NCBI RefSeq assembly: GCF_000003605.2
Contig: NW_003139349.1
Coordinates: 1 to 42,879 of the forward strand
Reading direction: 5' to 3'
DNA: 42,879 nt
Source of the DNA: Saccoglossus kowalevskii
Taxonomy: Eukaryota > Hemichordata > Enteropneusta > Harrimaniidae
Each line of letters begins with the position of its first letter. Position 1 is the first letter of the stretch. The notes beneath the pieces are model-generated. The model did no database searches. It had not been told where the DNA came from and saw only the letters and a program-made list of their open reading frames with translations. Positions 1-11,581 of the stretch are shown here, piece by piece. A program made the translations under genes and the position numbers.

Positions 1-822
1 TTTTTGTTATTTACCACAAGCTCTAAAACTACACACTTCAAGGCAAATTGGTGTTGAAGACTGCTCACACTTACAGTAAGGGTTGTTTCTGTAGTACCAA
101 CTACGTACAGCATATCACTTTATATCTTCCACATGGTTCGTCAGAAAATCTATCACAATTAGTCTGTTCGTTTAACTATTAATGTCCAGTCCAAGAGAGT
201 GTGAACATAAAGCCAGGTAGGAATACCTACATACGTATACTTTGTGGTCAGGACATCAAAATGCCACCTCGGCATGCTCTTGGTAAAAGAGTGTGGCTTA
301 TAAACATGAGCTTATAGAAAACAACGTATTTGCACAAAGGTGAGAATTACTATAAATCTGTATACCTAACTTGGCTGGAGGACATTGTGAAGCCTTGCCA
401 AATCGTAAAGGAAACTAACTTGGCTGAATCTTTAAAGAGACAAGGTCATTGACCTTTTTACTGGAACGAAGGATCGACCTTGTCCCCACTCCTGCACTCC
501 TCTTCGAGGGGGATCGGGAGCACATGTAAAGGCAGTTCTTGGCGACCGATGTGCGAGCAGGTCTTGGTCTCTCCGTGCAAGTTGTGAAGAAACAAATACT
601 ATGCTGTATGCGTAGAAATCCACAATTTGGATCTGCATAGCTAACACTGCTGGCTAACTACAAAGACAATGGTAATTGTTACCAGTAACATTAGTATTTC
701 ACACATACACCCACATTGATGTAGGGAATTTCTGAGGCTGTAGTGGTGTATATTGTCATTTTTTTGTTATTGATTGCATTATTGTACGTATTGTTTCATA
801 TTATTTAGTAATCTATTATTTT
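1..822. other. Noncoding flank shared by both units
   Basis: No supported gene. The segment recurs at 20843-21755 with scattered substitutions. Unit B carries an extra 92 bases (21455-21546) that are missing after position 612 here. The part at about 430-600 is less AT-rich than its surroundings, but I found no recognisable protein in it on either strand. Confidence 0.6.
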
Positions 823-2158
823 CCCAATATCGTGTTTTTATTACATGCGAGTGATTTTACATCCCATATTCACTATACTGTGATGGTAATTAACAATGAT
901 ATAAATCCTAATTCTGTTATTATTGTGCTTGGTATCTATATTTAGTATGCTAGATGTTCTTTTGTTAGTAGTCACATGACCTTGCACGATGTTGTAAGGG
1001 GCGCCATGCTTGCCAAGTTGTATTTTTGCAGTTCCACAAATGAACGTGTTAATTAATTGTCGTGTTTCTGTGTGGGCCATTACGGTAGTGGTTAGATGAT
1101 CACTCGGTTACCACATAAATGGCGACTACTACGATAACTGAAATGACAGAATTTTCGTAAATTGATGGTTACTGCATTTTCTGTGTGAAATACTACAGCA
1201 GGAGGTATCGGACTTTGTGTGAGTTAAAATAGTCAGTCAGCATCCATGAATTATTCCATTGAACTTCCATTGCTAAAACGGTATACGTAATTACGTATTC
1301 AAAATAGCGCTGATCGGAAATGTTATCGAATTCGACCCCTAACTTGAGTCATGGACGGAATACAGTGAAAGATTGGAATATTATTTCGTAGCTAACAAAC
1401 TACTAGAGGCAGATGTGAAGAGATCTGTGTCAATTGCCATAATAGGTCCTAAGGCGTACAAACTTTTTCAAAATTTGTGCAAAACAAAAGAACCAGGCAA
1501 GTTGTGATTCACTGAGTTGTGCAAGCTGTTAACCAATGGTATGACTTGTGTGATTCATCGAAATTGTCCCATAAATCAATGAACTTGCGTCTTGTCCTTC
1601 TTTATATGGCGACCATAAGAAACCGATCTCCACCTAACAACTGATTGGTGTTTCCCGACGTCAGTGAGTGCGATTAATGGAAGCCTTTGCGAATTTCCAT
1701 GAGCACGAAGCTACGCTACTGAAGCAAATCGAATCGACGTACATATACGTATTAGTAATATTTGCCTGTCAAATCTGAATTTAGATGAGTCGTGAAGAAT
1801 GTTAGTCTCGACGGTGGGCGTCGTGTGCACAGTCACTCTACTAAGACGGTCAGGAAGCGCTATTGTCAGGTGAGCTGTATTTTTAATTTAAACTTTACTG
1901 CTCTGTTATGGTTGTTCAGTCATGAATATCAGTAACTGTAACTGCATGAGATGCCATCTGCAAAACGCAGAAAGTAAAGACGTCACTGTTGGTCTTGGCC
2001 ATAATTTAACTAAATTAAACAAAACGCATTACTGCAGGATTGGGGGGGTGAATCTTAGAGGCTCAGATATGCAACTAAATTGCGACAAACATGCACACTA
2101 ATTATATTACTAATTAGCTGGGCAGTATCATCGCGGTTGCTGGTGGTCGACTACAAAC
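823..2158. mobile_element. Unit A-only segment with retrotransposon debris
   Basis: These 1336 bases are absent from unit B, where the flanks join directly at 21755/21756. The segment contains the gag relic described separately. I do not see long terminal repeats or a target-site duplication at its ends, so it could be an old element fragment inserted in A or a stretch deleted from B. A run of about 22 bases near 1829-1850 matches, with one mismatch, the flank of the hypothetical gene near 5810-5830 (reverse strand), which may be a shared repeat fragment. Confidence 0.55.
1310..1536 (+). pseudogene. Relic of a Ty3/Gypsy-type retrotransposon gag
   Basis: The plus-strand frame through 1346 reads ESWTEYSERLEYYFVANK, then a stretch containing KRSVSIAIIGPKAYKLF, and after a TGA (1505-1507) continues in the same frame as FTELCKLLTN. 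This is the pattern of the retrotransposon Gag capsid region found upstream of Ty3/Gypsy polyproteins (WxxYxERLxFYFxAN... then GxxxYxLLxxL... then FxELxxLLxxH). Two in-frame stops are visible, TAA at 1340-1342 and TGA at 1505-1507, and no zinc knuckle, protease or reverse transcriptase follows. It is a short dead fragment. It lies in the A-only segment, so unit B lacks it. Confidence 0.7.
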
Positions 2159-4185
2159 ATGAAGGATGTTGTAAATGACGTTCTGTGGGGGAAGGGGTGA
2201 AATCGTCCATCTTTGTAGTCTTCCAACTCCTTGCATCGGGTACTGTCCGTGCCACCACGCCGGTGGTTCTGGCTAAACAATCTAGCACAGTTATGAAGAA
2301 ACGTGTTACAATTTTTTTAAAAAAAATTAGCTTAACTTGAAAAAAAGCTAGTTATTAATTAATGTATCTATTTACTAATTTTGTTTTTCTATATATATTT
2401 TTTAAAAGTTAAACTAACTCATCGGCAACTTATCAATTGTTGTGTGAGTTTGAACTATTGTAAATAATTAACTTCATTTTTTTTGCTTTTTCTTACCCAG
2501 ACAGTCTTGGCTAGATAGTGTTAAAATATCGGAGCATTGTCATTCCTGGAACATACTCAAAAATCAATTTTAAAATATAGGGAACCGACGCACGCGTATG
2601 TGATTAAAAGTCCCGAAAGTCTGTTTACATTGCTCTTTGATTGACAAGTCACTGTTGATGTTATATGCAAATGATTGCTGGCCTCAGTTACGGAGCAGCA
2701 GGTGTGCGACTTTCTGTCCTGGCTCTCTGTTTACTTACCTCAAGCACGATCAACTAGCAAACTACAAAAACAGACAAGACGTAGACGCTTCCAGCATGCA
2801 AGCGGAATGAAATAAAACATACACTTGTAACTGATAAGAAAACTTTTTCACCCTCAAATAAATTGATTTTTCATTTATTTTCATGTATGAGGTAGCGTCG
2901 ATAGGGCGATTTAATTTTCGCGCAAAACAAGGCCACAATTTCTTTTGTTTTCTTGGTGCATAGATTTCAAGCCTTTTCACATTGTGGGCGAAACTAAAAA
3001 ATGTTTCCACACATTTTTACTCCAACGCCATTTTAACACTGAAGTAAACATTTTTCGTTTCGCTGTAACGATTATCGTGCTGATAGAATTGCGATGCAAT
3101 TGACAAACAACACTGCTGTTGCTGTCATCGATAACTAACTTTTCAGTGTCAAAATACACAAACATAAAATGCTCGGTTAATTAAAAATAAAAAAATACCC
3201 TGGAAATTACCAAAAAATCGGCAATGAGATGCTGTTTTTAATCACCGCGGAAAAATCATGCACTCTTTGATGCCATCTTGGTTACCTTAATCGGAAACCC
3301 CCCTTGTCAGTTAGCATGCACCGGTAGCGATGTCTACAGAAATTAGAGCCAATTAGAAATATAGTCTCCCATCCTGCATCTCTACCTTAAGAGAATTACA
3401 ACTATGATTGTTACTATATCAGCATAATTTTGTTGCTGATCAAAGTACACTATTATTTATTAGCGTAGTTTTTAATTTGTTTTTATATTTCATTGGACCT
3501 GCTTTTCTAATGAGGGAAATGAGCCAAGATTTACTACTAATGATAAACATTACAAGTGCAGATTAAATGAAATGATTATAAAAATATCAGTATGATATCT
3601 CTCACCTTAAAAATAGTTTGTTTGTTTTTAAAAAATCAATGCGTTGCTCATGTTTAGAACATGGCTTTAAAGAATTGTTAGTTCTTCAAGGTGATGGATT
3701 TTTAAGTTTTGCTCATGTTTGTATATAATAAAAGTTTCATGCCAAAGAAATAAATGGTACTATTTGTATTGTGTTTCTACGTATGTCGGAGGTTGGATAA
3801 AATACCCAAACACAATTTTATAATTAGAGATCATTAACACTGTAAATTTGGAAAATGTAAAAAGTAGCCCATCATTTTTCTATCAACCCACTTTATATAA
3901 AGACTTGTACCCCCCAACAAAACTGTAAATTCAAAAAAAAATGATTAACTAGTACAGTGTAAATAAAATGTGAAAAGTAGCTCACTATTTTTCTGCCAGT
4001 GTTTTCCTTAGGCCTTTGGATCCTTTGATGTAGGATTTAGTAATTTTCTTATGCTTTTCTACCTGTTCCTTTGCGTAAGAAAACATTCTCACTTGCACAT
4101 ACAATTTCACAATCATTATCAGAACCTATTCACAAGCCTCATCATCGGAAATATCTCTGCAGATGGTTGAACATATATTTATCTT
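2159..4185. other. Noncoding region, copy A
   Basis: About 2 kb of AT-rich sequence that recurs at 21756-23580 with small indels. Short open frames occur (for example minus 2762-3010), but they change length between the copies through frameshifts and look non-coding. The distal part (about 3983-4350) is missing from unit B. Confidence 0.55.
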
Positions 4186-5706
4186 TCAAAATGGTGGCAT
4201 TAATGGTGCAAGCCATCTGCTCATTTCCCTTGCATAGCAAGGATTGTTTGTGAAAAATAAGTTCCATTCTTTAAAAAAAAGAAATGAGATGTCATTAACT
4301 TTAAACAAACTCTCAATCCAATTTCTTGACTCCCCAACTGAGTCCCATTTCTTTGCATCCTTGCAATCTCTCATTGCCTTAATGCATTCTAAATAATAAC
4401 TGTCACAACTTTTTGATTTTCTGACAATTTTCTTCTTCAACTGATAAGGAATGTATCCATTCATATACCTCAGAGCATTTTCTTCTACTTTACTCAATGC
4501 GTTGTCATTTACCAGCAGTGTGCTCTCTGTACTGTGACATGCTTTAAGTGCCATAAACATCATTTTCATAATATATATCTGTTCTAATCTGAAAACATCA
4601 TCACTTGCACTATTATCAGGCACTAAAGCTTAAATGTACATTATTGCTAAAGTATGTTGATTTGAATCAGTACATAAATTATAGAATGTAATTCAAACTC
4701 ATTTCCACTTGACGGCAAATATTTCGTGTCAGCAGCTACAATTGCTTGCCACAGGCCAGTCCCTATCTTGTATAGGTACTCTGAGTAACTCATTACCTGT
4801 TTGAGTGGACAATGACTGACTTGCTACTTTCGCTAAAGACACTACTGCATCTCCATGTATATTTCCTTTGAAGACAAACTTTGGATCTACAGTAATGACT
4901 TTTAAATACCTCAGAAGCTAATGGTTCCAAATCAGCCAGATAGTCTTCTGCAGAATACTTTGGTAATGTTCTGATCATTTCTGTAAAGAAAACAAATGAT
5001 AAATATTACCTAACAATATTGTTTAATTTTGACCAACTTCCTCGCCCCAAAAAAATTCAATGCTACCAAAAATACATTCATTTCTGCAAAGAACTGTGAA
5101 TGGGTAAATTCTACCACTACATCCAAGTTTTGCTACCTGGTTTTTCCAACAATAAATATTGAATAGTGTATTACTGACTATAATAATTTAACCTCTCCTT
5201 CTCAGATTGTTATAAGTGTTCTCAAGTCCCAATTTCTCCAAGGCATAAATGTAACCCTTAAATCCTCTCTGTATAACCCAAAAGGGATGTAATCTATTTT
5301 TGTCCATTCATATACTAAAGAAATCTTACTTTTTTGGGTTGTTGCTTCGTTAGTTTTACTGGCTCTGACCCCTTAGATGTTGATGCTTTAGGTGCAGTGG
5401 TATCTTCAGTCTTCGGTTATGAGATGCTGAAAATGAATATAAACACATTTTACTAGGAATTTGACAAAACAGCAACTGTACCATCAGTTTTTTTAAAAAT
5501 AACAATGATGTTTCTTACGAAATTCACACCTTCATTGTATTCACGTTATTGCCTTTAAAACACATGTGAACACACACAGGAAATGTCACAGTCAAACTCT
5601 ACCCATAAGATATTTCAAGGTAAATATGTGGGTCACCCATTATTTCCTCCAAATCAATATCGGAATCGTCGAACAAAAGAAGATCTTTGGAAAAGCTATC
5701 TGGCAT
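4186..5706 (-). pseudogene. Decayed multi-exon hypothetical gene, copy 1
   Basis: Four coding-like pieces lie in order on the minus strand. (1) 5706-5599 starts with ATG and encodes 35 residues with an acidic patch (LLFDDSDIDLEEIMGD). (2) A Lys/Ser/Thr-rich exon begins after a good acceptor near 5427 and ends at a clean GTAAG donor near 5330. (3) 4980-4740 reads MIRTLPKYSAEDYLADLEPL, then shifts frame to VDPKFVFKGNIHGDAVVSLA and VPIQDRDWPVAS. (4) 4622-4186 reads LRYMNGYIPYQLKKK and ends with the 145-codon frame. In-frame stops at the start of piece 2 and the shift inside piece 3 argue for a relic. I do not firmly recognise the family. The last piece loosely resembles C-terminal regions of transposon-derived multicopy proteins of invertebrates (inference). 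This copy keeps the longest C-terminus of the three. Confidence 0.5.
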
Positions 5707-7300
5707 GTTTATTTCCGCGTTTAAGACTGCTCTTCGGTGAAAGGTCAAAGTGCCATGTATTGCAATACTTCGCTCTTAGCTCTGTAGTTATAATAGAACG
5801 ACGCGGCACCGTCCTAGTAGAGTGACTGTTGTGTGTGTTTCTTTTGTACTACTATAACGACGTTTACGAACCCCAAGGTGAAGCGCCAGCGAGTCTTCAA
5901 CAACCAGAACACTAATCGGACTCACCCTGTTATATCTCACGATTCTATTGTAATATGTTGTTTGTATTATTTTTGTTTTGGCTCTCTTGTATAATATCCA
6001 AGCTAATCCTAGACTGTGTCCCAGCATATTGTTTAATTATTGTATTATTATCACTTTATACGTTTTATATTTCTGAAGTGTGTTACCGTGGTTGTAGGTC
6101 TGGGTGATTAATAAGGTTTAGCGTTATTGTAACTGTTAAGTGCTGACTACTTGAACACTCTGCCCTGTTTTATGTAAATTGTATAGGATTTTGCTCCTAT
6201 TCAAATTTCGATACAATGTCATTGGTTGTTACTCGTACAGGACGGGTCAACACACATTTCGCTGATTTTATTTATGCTTCTTTCGTCGAGTGTGTGAGCA
6301 ACCCCTACGTAGTTTGTAATCTCATGTAGTTCAATTTTGTTATTCCGTTGTGTTGACTACCAGTATACCAGATTGTTAGTGCGCCCTCTATTGCAGTTGA
6401 GGGATTATTGTTGTCATTTTCCACCAGTGTATACTTTGAAAGTGCATTCGTTGTTGTGTAAAATACAATACATTCGCTAAAGCGATTAATATCCCTATGT
6501 GTCTTAGATTGTTGTACGTTGTGAGACTTGTATGTGAGTGAGACCGACTGGACATCTGGCGGACGTACCCCTGGTAAATTGTACCCGTGCTAGTCTATTT
6601 ATATTATTTAGCTGGTAGCACATCGGAATAATGCAACATCAATTCTTACTGGGATTTTCATTCCCATGTTAGAAGAATTAGTCTGGTGTCTATTCCCAAT
6701 AGATCTGTCGATCGGTGAGGGTTTCAGATGAATACATGAATTGTTTGATTTGGTGTGAAAGAACACCACAGACATGGTCGCTTGTCCTACAGTATTTTTT
6801 AATTAAGACAGATAGCATTCAGCTCATATTAGCATAAATTCAGGATTGAGGATCTGTTCATTCATTAGATCACAGGAAAAGGCTGATGTGCAGTATAATA
6901 ACTAATCAACGGTATTCACTACGATGTAAGTAATTCAATGGTAAGTTCATCCAATCACTGATAATATGTATTGTATGTTTACCAGCGAGTCTCTAGTTTC
7001 TCTCAGCTTAATTGTCTTCACTGTATAACATGCATAAAACCGTCATGTTGCCGGGACGCCCTGACAATAGTTTGATTAGTTTTTCCTGAACAGAATTTTG
7101 CGTTTACATTTATACTATTATTTTCCATGTTAATTCAAGCATGTTTTATCTGCATAACTAACATATCTATCCCAGTATTATTTGATATTCTGAAATTGTG
7201 TGCAGACTTTTTTTATTCTAGCCCATATTGATATATATCATATACATCAGCAGTTGAGATAAGCACTGGAGTAAATAAATATGACAAAGACAATTACTTT
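5707..7300. other. Flank between hypothetical relic and protease 3' end, copy A
   Basis: No convincing gene. The stretch recurs at 24919-26515 and, inverted, at about 39920-41534. The part at 6080-6552 has some LTR-like traits, listed separately. About 6960-7040 also has weak inverted similarity to 20110-20185, which marks the outer limit of the unit A palindrome. Confidence 0.5.
6080..6552 (+). repeat. Possible solo LTR-like sequence
   Basis: The interval starts TGTTACCG and ends GGACA, holds a GCGCCCTCTA-type motif common in invertebrate LTRs, and has a polyA-like AATACAATA stretch before a GT-rich tail. It is followed by TCTGGCGGACGTACC, which could be a primer-binding-site remnant. I see no target-site duplication and no second LTR. 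The same sequence is at about 25290-25760 and, inverted, at 40660-41130, always as part of the larger duplication. Weak call. Confidence 0.2.
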
Positions 7301-7362
7301 TTTCAATTAAAATCAAATTTATTCACGTCTACATCATGTGCCATGTTCTCTGATAAAACGAC
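7300..7362 (-). promoter_or_regulatory. Probable 3' UTR exon and polyA signal of protease gene 1
   Basis: On the minus strand a pyrimidine-rich acceptor (TTTGTTTATAG) precedes a possible last exon starting at 7362. AATAAA lies at 7323-7318, about 40 bases into it. The matching donor, downstream of the stop codon at 7639-7637, is unclear: a GTAAAAG just after the stop is a candidate. The same arrangement is kept in gene 2 and in both pseudogenes, which supports a real exon. Confidence 0.55.
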
Positions 7363-7636
7363 CTATAAACAAAGAAAATACATCCGTATCAGTATAGTAT
7401 AATTGTGGAATGGGAAGGAATGGCAATCAGTATATTCATATCAGGCAACACATCACATGAGACCTGGCAATGTTACATTCATATTATTTAAATTGGACAA
7501 ACACACCCAAGCAAAAACCTTTAGCTAGGATTTCACTGAAAATAACTTTAGCTAGGATGATAATGCATATGCCAAGTCAGACAGTTTAGTTCTAACATAA
7601 AATAAATATTAACTTGCTTTTACTTATTGTGTATAT

Positions 7637-10600
7637 TTAGTCACAATATAACAACAAATTTGGTGATCCATTGGGGTCATTTACTGCACCAATAGTAGAA
7701 TCCAGAGCAACAATTTTATTTCTACAGCTGGCATTGTCGTTACAAGTGCCAGCACCCAGATGTACGGCGGCAACACCTTTGAAAAAAAATCAAATTTGGA
7801 TTATACAAAATACCAAAATAAATAAACAAATAAGGCACAGACTTTAAAGCTGTTTTTAATAAACCTACTTTAAGGTATTCTTACCAGAGACATGAGGACA
7901 TGCCATGGAGGTTCCACTTATGGTTTCATAACAAGAATCACACGTATACCAGGCGCTTCTAACAGCAACACCAGGTGCAAATATGTCAAGACAGCTGCCC
8001 CAGTTGGAGAAGCCTGCTCGATTGTCGTTAACGTCGGTTGCACCAACAGTGATAGCCTAAATCGGATTAAAGTACGTCATATGGCATCACTTGTTATAGT
8101 CACTTAATGTATTTTTTTCGTAATACTAGTATATAACATTTCGAACCTATTATCCAAAACCAAGGAGTTCTAGTTCTAGTGTATCGATTTGATTGCTATA
8201 AGTGTCCGATATGTATACGTACATCTTCAACTCTTGCAGGTGAAGTATTGCAAGCATCTTGGTTTTCATTGCCAGCTGCGATGGAAGCCGTATAACCATC
8301 ATCGATAACTCGTTGTACGGCATTGTCTAGTGATAAACTAGCACCAGCCCCAACAGACATGGATACAACAGACCTGGATGGAGTGTCTCCCCAAGCAACT
8401 ATTTCATCAAGGCCTATAAATAACATAACTCGCATTGAGGAATCTTCATATTATACTAAACTATTTTTCACCAAATTAAGATTTACTAATTTCACATTTT
8501 ACTTATTTGTCTGACTTTTGCGATATTGATATCATTCGCAAGACGATGCATTCGAAACATTGCATCACATCTTGGGGGTCACCTACCAGATGGTATAACG
8601 ATTTCTTAATTCAACGACAGGTTCTATGAATAATCAGATTTTAGTCAATCGATGTAAACCCCAGCTTACCATCAACCATGTTTGAAATAAGACCACTTCC
8701 CTGACAGTTCAATACTCGTACACTGTACAATAATGTGTCTGGGGCAATGCCAACTGAGTTACCTCCTACTGTTCCACCACAATGGGTGCCATGTCCGTTA
8801 CAGTCTTCACCCTATAAATGAAATAATATAAGCGAACATTCAAAACGTACAAATCACTAACCGTAACTTCAAATCATCAAGACATGCATAGCATATGGTA
8901 ACTGTGTTTTTGCCACTATGAACATCTGTGATACATACATTGTTGCTTGAATCGTAGTCCCAGAAGTATGATGCTCGGTTATCAAACTCATTATGAGAGT
9001 GTCGCAAACCAGTGTCCAAGATGTATGCGTTGGCACCGGAACCAGTAGCTGGACAAAACCAAAAAAGCGCGTATTCGTTATTTTCTGTAGCTGTTGGAAC
9101 TTAAAAACACATTATTTTATATCTTATTTTATATTTTTATATCTTGTTTCTACAGTAGCTTGTTATTTGTGAGGAATGGGTAGTATCACAAAAACCGGTA
9201 CTGTAAAGTTATCACGCAACCGACAGTCTGTCGTAATCACATCATATTATGTCATGTGTTTTATCTGTGAAAGTGAACTGATACCATAGGATAACTTGTG
9301 ATAGTTCCTAAAATGTTTGATAACAACCGTACTGCTAGAGTGCTCACCATAAAGGTTCATTCTACCATCAAGGTTGTTGCTGCGTTGATCTGTACGGTCC
9401 ATTCCCCATTCCACTGTAGCTCTTGTGATACCATCATCTTCAATATACTCAATTTCATCCATATTACGAAGCTATAACGGTATACCAATTTAGAGTTACC
9501 ATTAAAATTATAAACACATGCGTTATGTCGTGATATCTTAAGATTATTAGAATTATGTGACATCGGAACACAACGTATGTAAACTGCCTCAGTCCAACGC
9601 AAAAAGTATCGATATTTTCACAAATTACTCATTCCAATGTACTTGCAATTGGAAGCAAAACAAAAAACTTTGAACAAAACAACCATTGCTACATCATCCA
9701 GAAATTATACCTGGTCCAAAAATACTTAAAAACAAATAAAACCTCATTGAGAAATTTCAGGTAGATGTCACATTCATATCATACAAGTCGGTTAGTAAAT
9801 AGAATTTGTTCGTTAGAAAACACTGAAAATGCACTTACTAAATCACTAGTTTAAAAAAGTGATATATACAACAGTTAACAATAAATACTACAAAAGTCAT
9901 ATGTAATGTTTTGACAAATATTCCATGCTAATATAATGGTGGGACGTAATATTTCGCTCAAATAAAGCTATTTTATGTTTTTTGCCGTTATTTATCTGAA
10001 CGTCGTACGTATTATTGAATTTAGTTCTTCATGGTAGAAACAAACAAACAAATAAACATTAAATGTGATCTTACACTAGTGATAATCTTCGGCTGTGCTG
10101 AAATAGCAATTCCATTGAGCACTTTACGGTATTTTTTAACTACTGAAGCACCCAAGGGAGCCATCTTGCTCGCAAAATCTGAGATAGATACTCCGTCCTG
10201 TAATTTGAATAATATATCATGGAAGTAATAATTGTTCTAATAAAATCTTAATGGAGACCGCAAATAATATATATGTTTTGAACTGCGTATAACTGTTATT
10301 ACCTAATTCACCACCTATGGAGATATTGCCCGCAACTGAGCGACACAGAGTATAGGCATACACAATTATGTATTGACCACAATCAATAAATCATAAAATA
10401 AAGTATGCAACTGATAAAGATTCATATTTGAAGCGAATTGACCTTTCTCCAAGTTCCCGAAACGACCCATTTTGCCTCGTGTAGCCGCTGCATTTGGAAC
10501 TGTTCTGTGGAATAAACAATCACTGTGGCGACAACATTGATGTAGGTGTATCATAACTGCATCTCAAAGTCGTCGTTTAGATACTCGTTTATTTCCATGT

Positions 10601-11367
10601 AAAGAAGAAGCGCAGTGTTAACGGCCAGTAGTAGTGTTCCAGTGAGAATTACAAATGTCGCTGCTTTTCAATGTTGATGGATGACATAATCACCGTGTTT
10701 AGTGGAAATGTATAAAGTAATAGCCTATACAAACAAAGGCTACTTCTTTATAACGTTCAATTATTATGTACAATTATATATGTCTATCTATTTCCTTAAA
10801 GCAGTAATGACTAGATTAAAATATCTGTGATGATGCAAATTTTAAATGTAGGGTTTAAACAATTCAATGCAGATAACCGAAAATGCAAATGCAATTTATT
10901 ATGAATTACGCAATAGCACTGTTTTTATGTGTCGAATACAGTGATTTAATTACTTACACAGTGGGAAAAATCTGCTGGATATCATTGATTTCTTAAAATG
11001 ATTTACTTCATTGTATGCTTTATTCCTGCTATGACGTGTGATGGCTGAATATTGTTGAATTCACATGTATTTTGGAGTTTTCTGGCCAATTAGAATTTAT
11101 TGTTACAGTCCCTATATTTTATATTTGAGAAATCGTAACCAGCTCAAAAAATCTATCAATCATTCAATAACTAAAATTTGAGATATTGCTCATAGATTTC
11201 ATAATTGTGAATGCGTATCTTATAAATCCCTGTAGTATTACAGTGTATGTATAATGACTTACCTTCAATTTGATCAAATAACGACCTTCTACGGCATCAC
11301 GGACCCTGTAGTAAGGGGCCGTCGCTACGGCTGTTGCAACGAGCACGGCGAAAATCAAGAAACGCAT
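7637..11367 (-). CDS. Secreted proteinase K-like subtilisin serine protease, gene 1
   Basis: Coding exons on the minus strand: 11367-11263, 10197-10075, 9471-9348, 9048-8939, 8811-8670, 8413-8223, 8056-7885, 7776-7637. All have GT-AG borders and intron phases 0,0,1,0,1,0,1, giving one open frame of 368 residues. Residues 1-17 are a signal peptide ([17 protein letters not shown]). Residues about 28-90 are an I9 propeptide (RYLIKLKDG to EYIEDDG), which chaperones folding and is removed by self-cleavage. The S8 catalytic domain follows, with Asp129 ([15 protein letters not shown]), His161 ([10 protein letters not shown]), oxyanion Asn250 (IAAGNEN) and Ser315 ([12 protein letters not shown]). Asp-His-Ser spacing fits the proteinase K subfamily, as does the Cys after HGTH. 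Further Cys residues ([20 protein letters not shown] at the end) suggest disulfides. Expected role: extracellular endopeptidase, perhaps digestive. The start follows a spliced 5' UTR and a TATA promoter. The sequence looks intact. Confidence 0.9.
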
Positions 11368-11488
11368 TTTCAAAATAATGGTCTGTGAATCAAATCGCAA
11401 AATAAACACGTTGTACATATACAAGTTGACTGGATCTGGACGTAGTTAGCACGACTTTGATACATAATCTTATTCAAAGTAAACATAC

Positions 11489-11512
11489 CTTGTCACGAAT
11501 GAGTACAATATT
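11489..11512 (-). other. Noncoding first exon of protease gene 1
   Basis: Downstream of the TATA box on the minus strand, a short leader ends GTGACAAG and is followed by the donor GTATGT (intron starts 11488). The intron ends at the acceptor TGATTCACAG (11383), and exon 2 starts at 11382, 15 bases before the ATG. The transcription start near 11512 is estimated from TATA spacing. The exon-intron layout is the same in gene 2, which has the stronger donor GTAAGT. Confidence 0.6.
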
Positions 11513-11530
11513 GGATAATTGAGGCTTCTA

Positions 11531-11543
11531 GCTCTTTATATAG
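11531..11543 (-). promoter_or_regulatory. TATA box of protease gene 1
   Basis: On the minus strand the sequence reads ACTATATAAAGAGC, a near-consensus TATA element about 30 bases before the inferred start of the noncoding leader exon. It is kept in gene 2. In both pseudogenes it reads TATATAATGAGG. Confidence 0.7.
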
Positions 11544-11581
11544 TCTAACAACACAGAGAGGTAACCTAATTTCCAAATCAA

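Noticed and set aside
2762-3010. 82-codon minus-strand frame METFFSFAHNVK (also 22341-22610)
   Set aside because: The C-terminal end differs through a two-base indel between copies. No domain or gene structure supports it.
5788-6027. 79-codon minus-strand frame (also 25000-25239)
   Set aside because: Open in two copies but broken by a stop in the inverted third copy. No recognisable domain. It is explained by recent duplication rather than selection.
7892-8107. Plus-strand frames over the protease exons (also 8323-8514, 27099-27314, 27530-27721)
   Set aside because: They are antisense shadows of exons 7 and 8.
8196-8435. Stand-alone small subtilisin protein
   Set aside because: It is exon 7 of the multi-exon protease with intron sequence read at each end. 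True borders are at 8413 and 8223.
10366-10554. Minus-strand frame with [14 protein letters not shown] as a propeptide exon
   Set aside because: It looks I9-like and has an acceptor and donor, but exon 2 (ending KLK, phase 0) joins exon 3 (starting DGVSISDF) perfectly without it, and inserting it breaks the frame.
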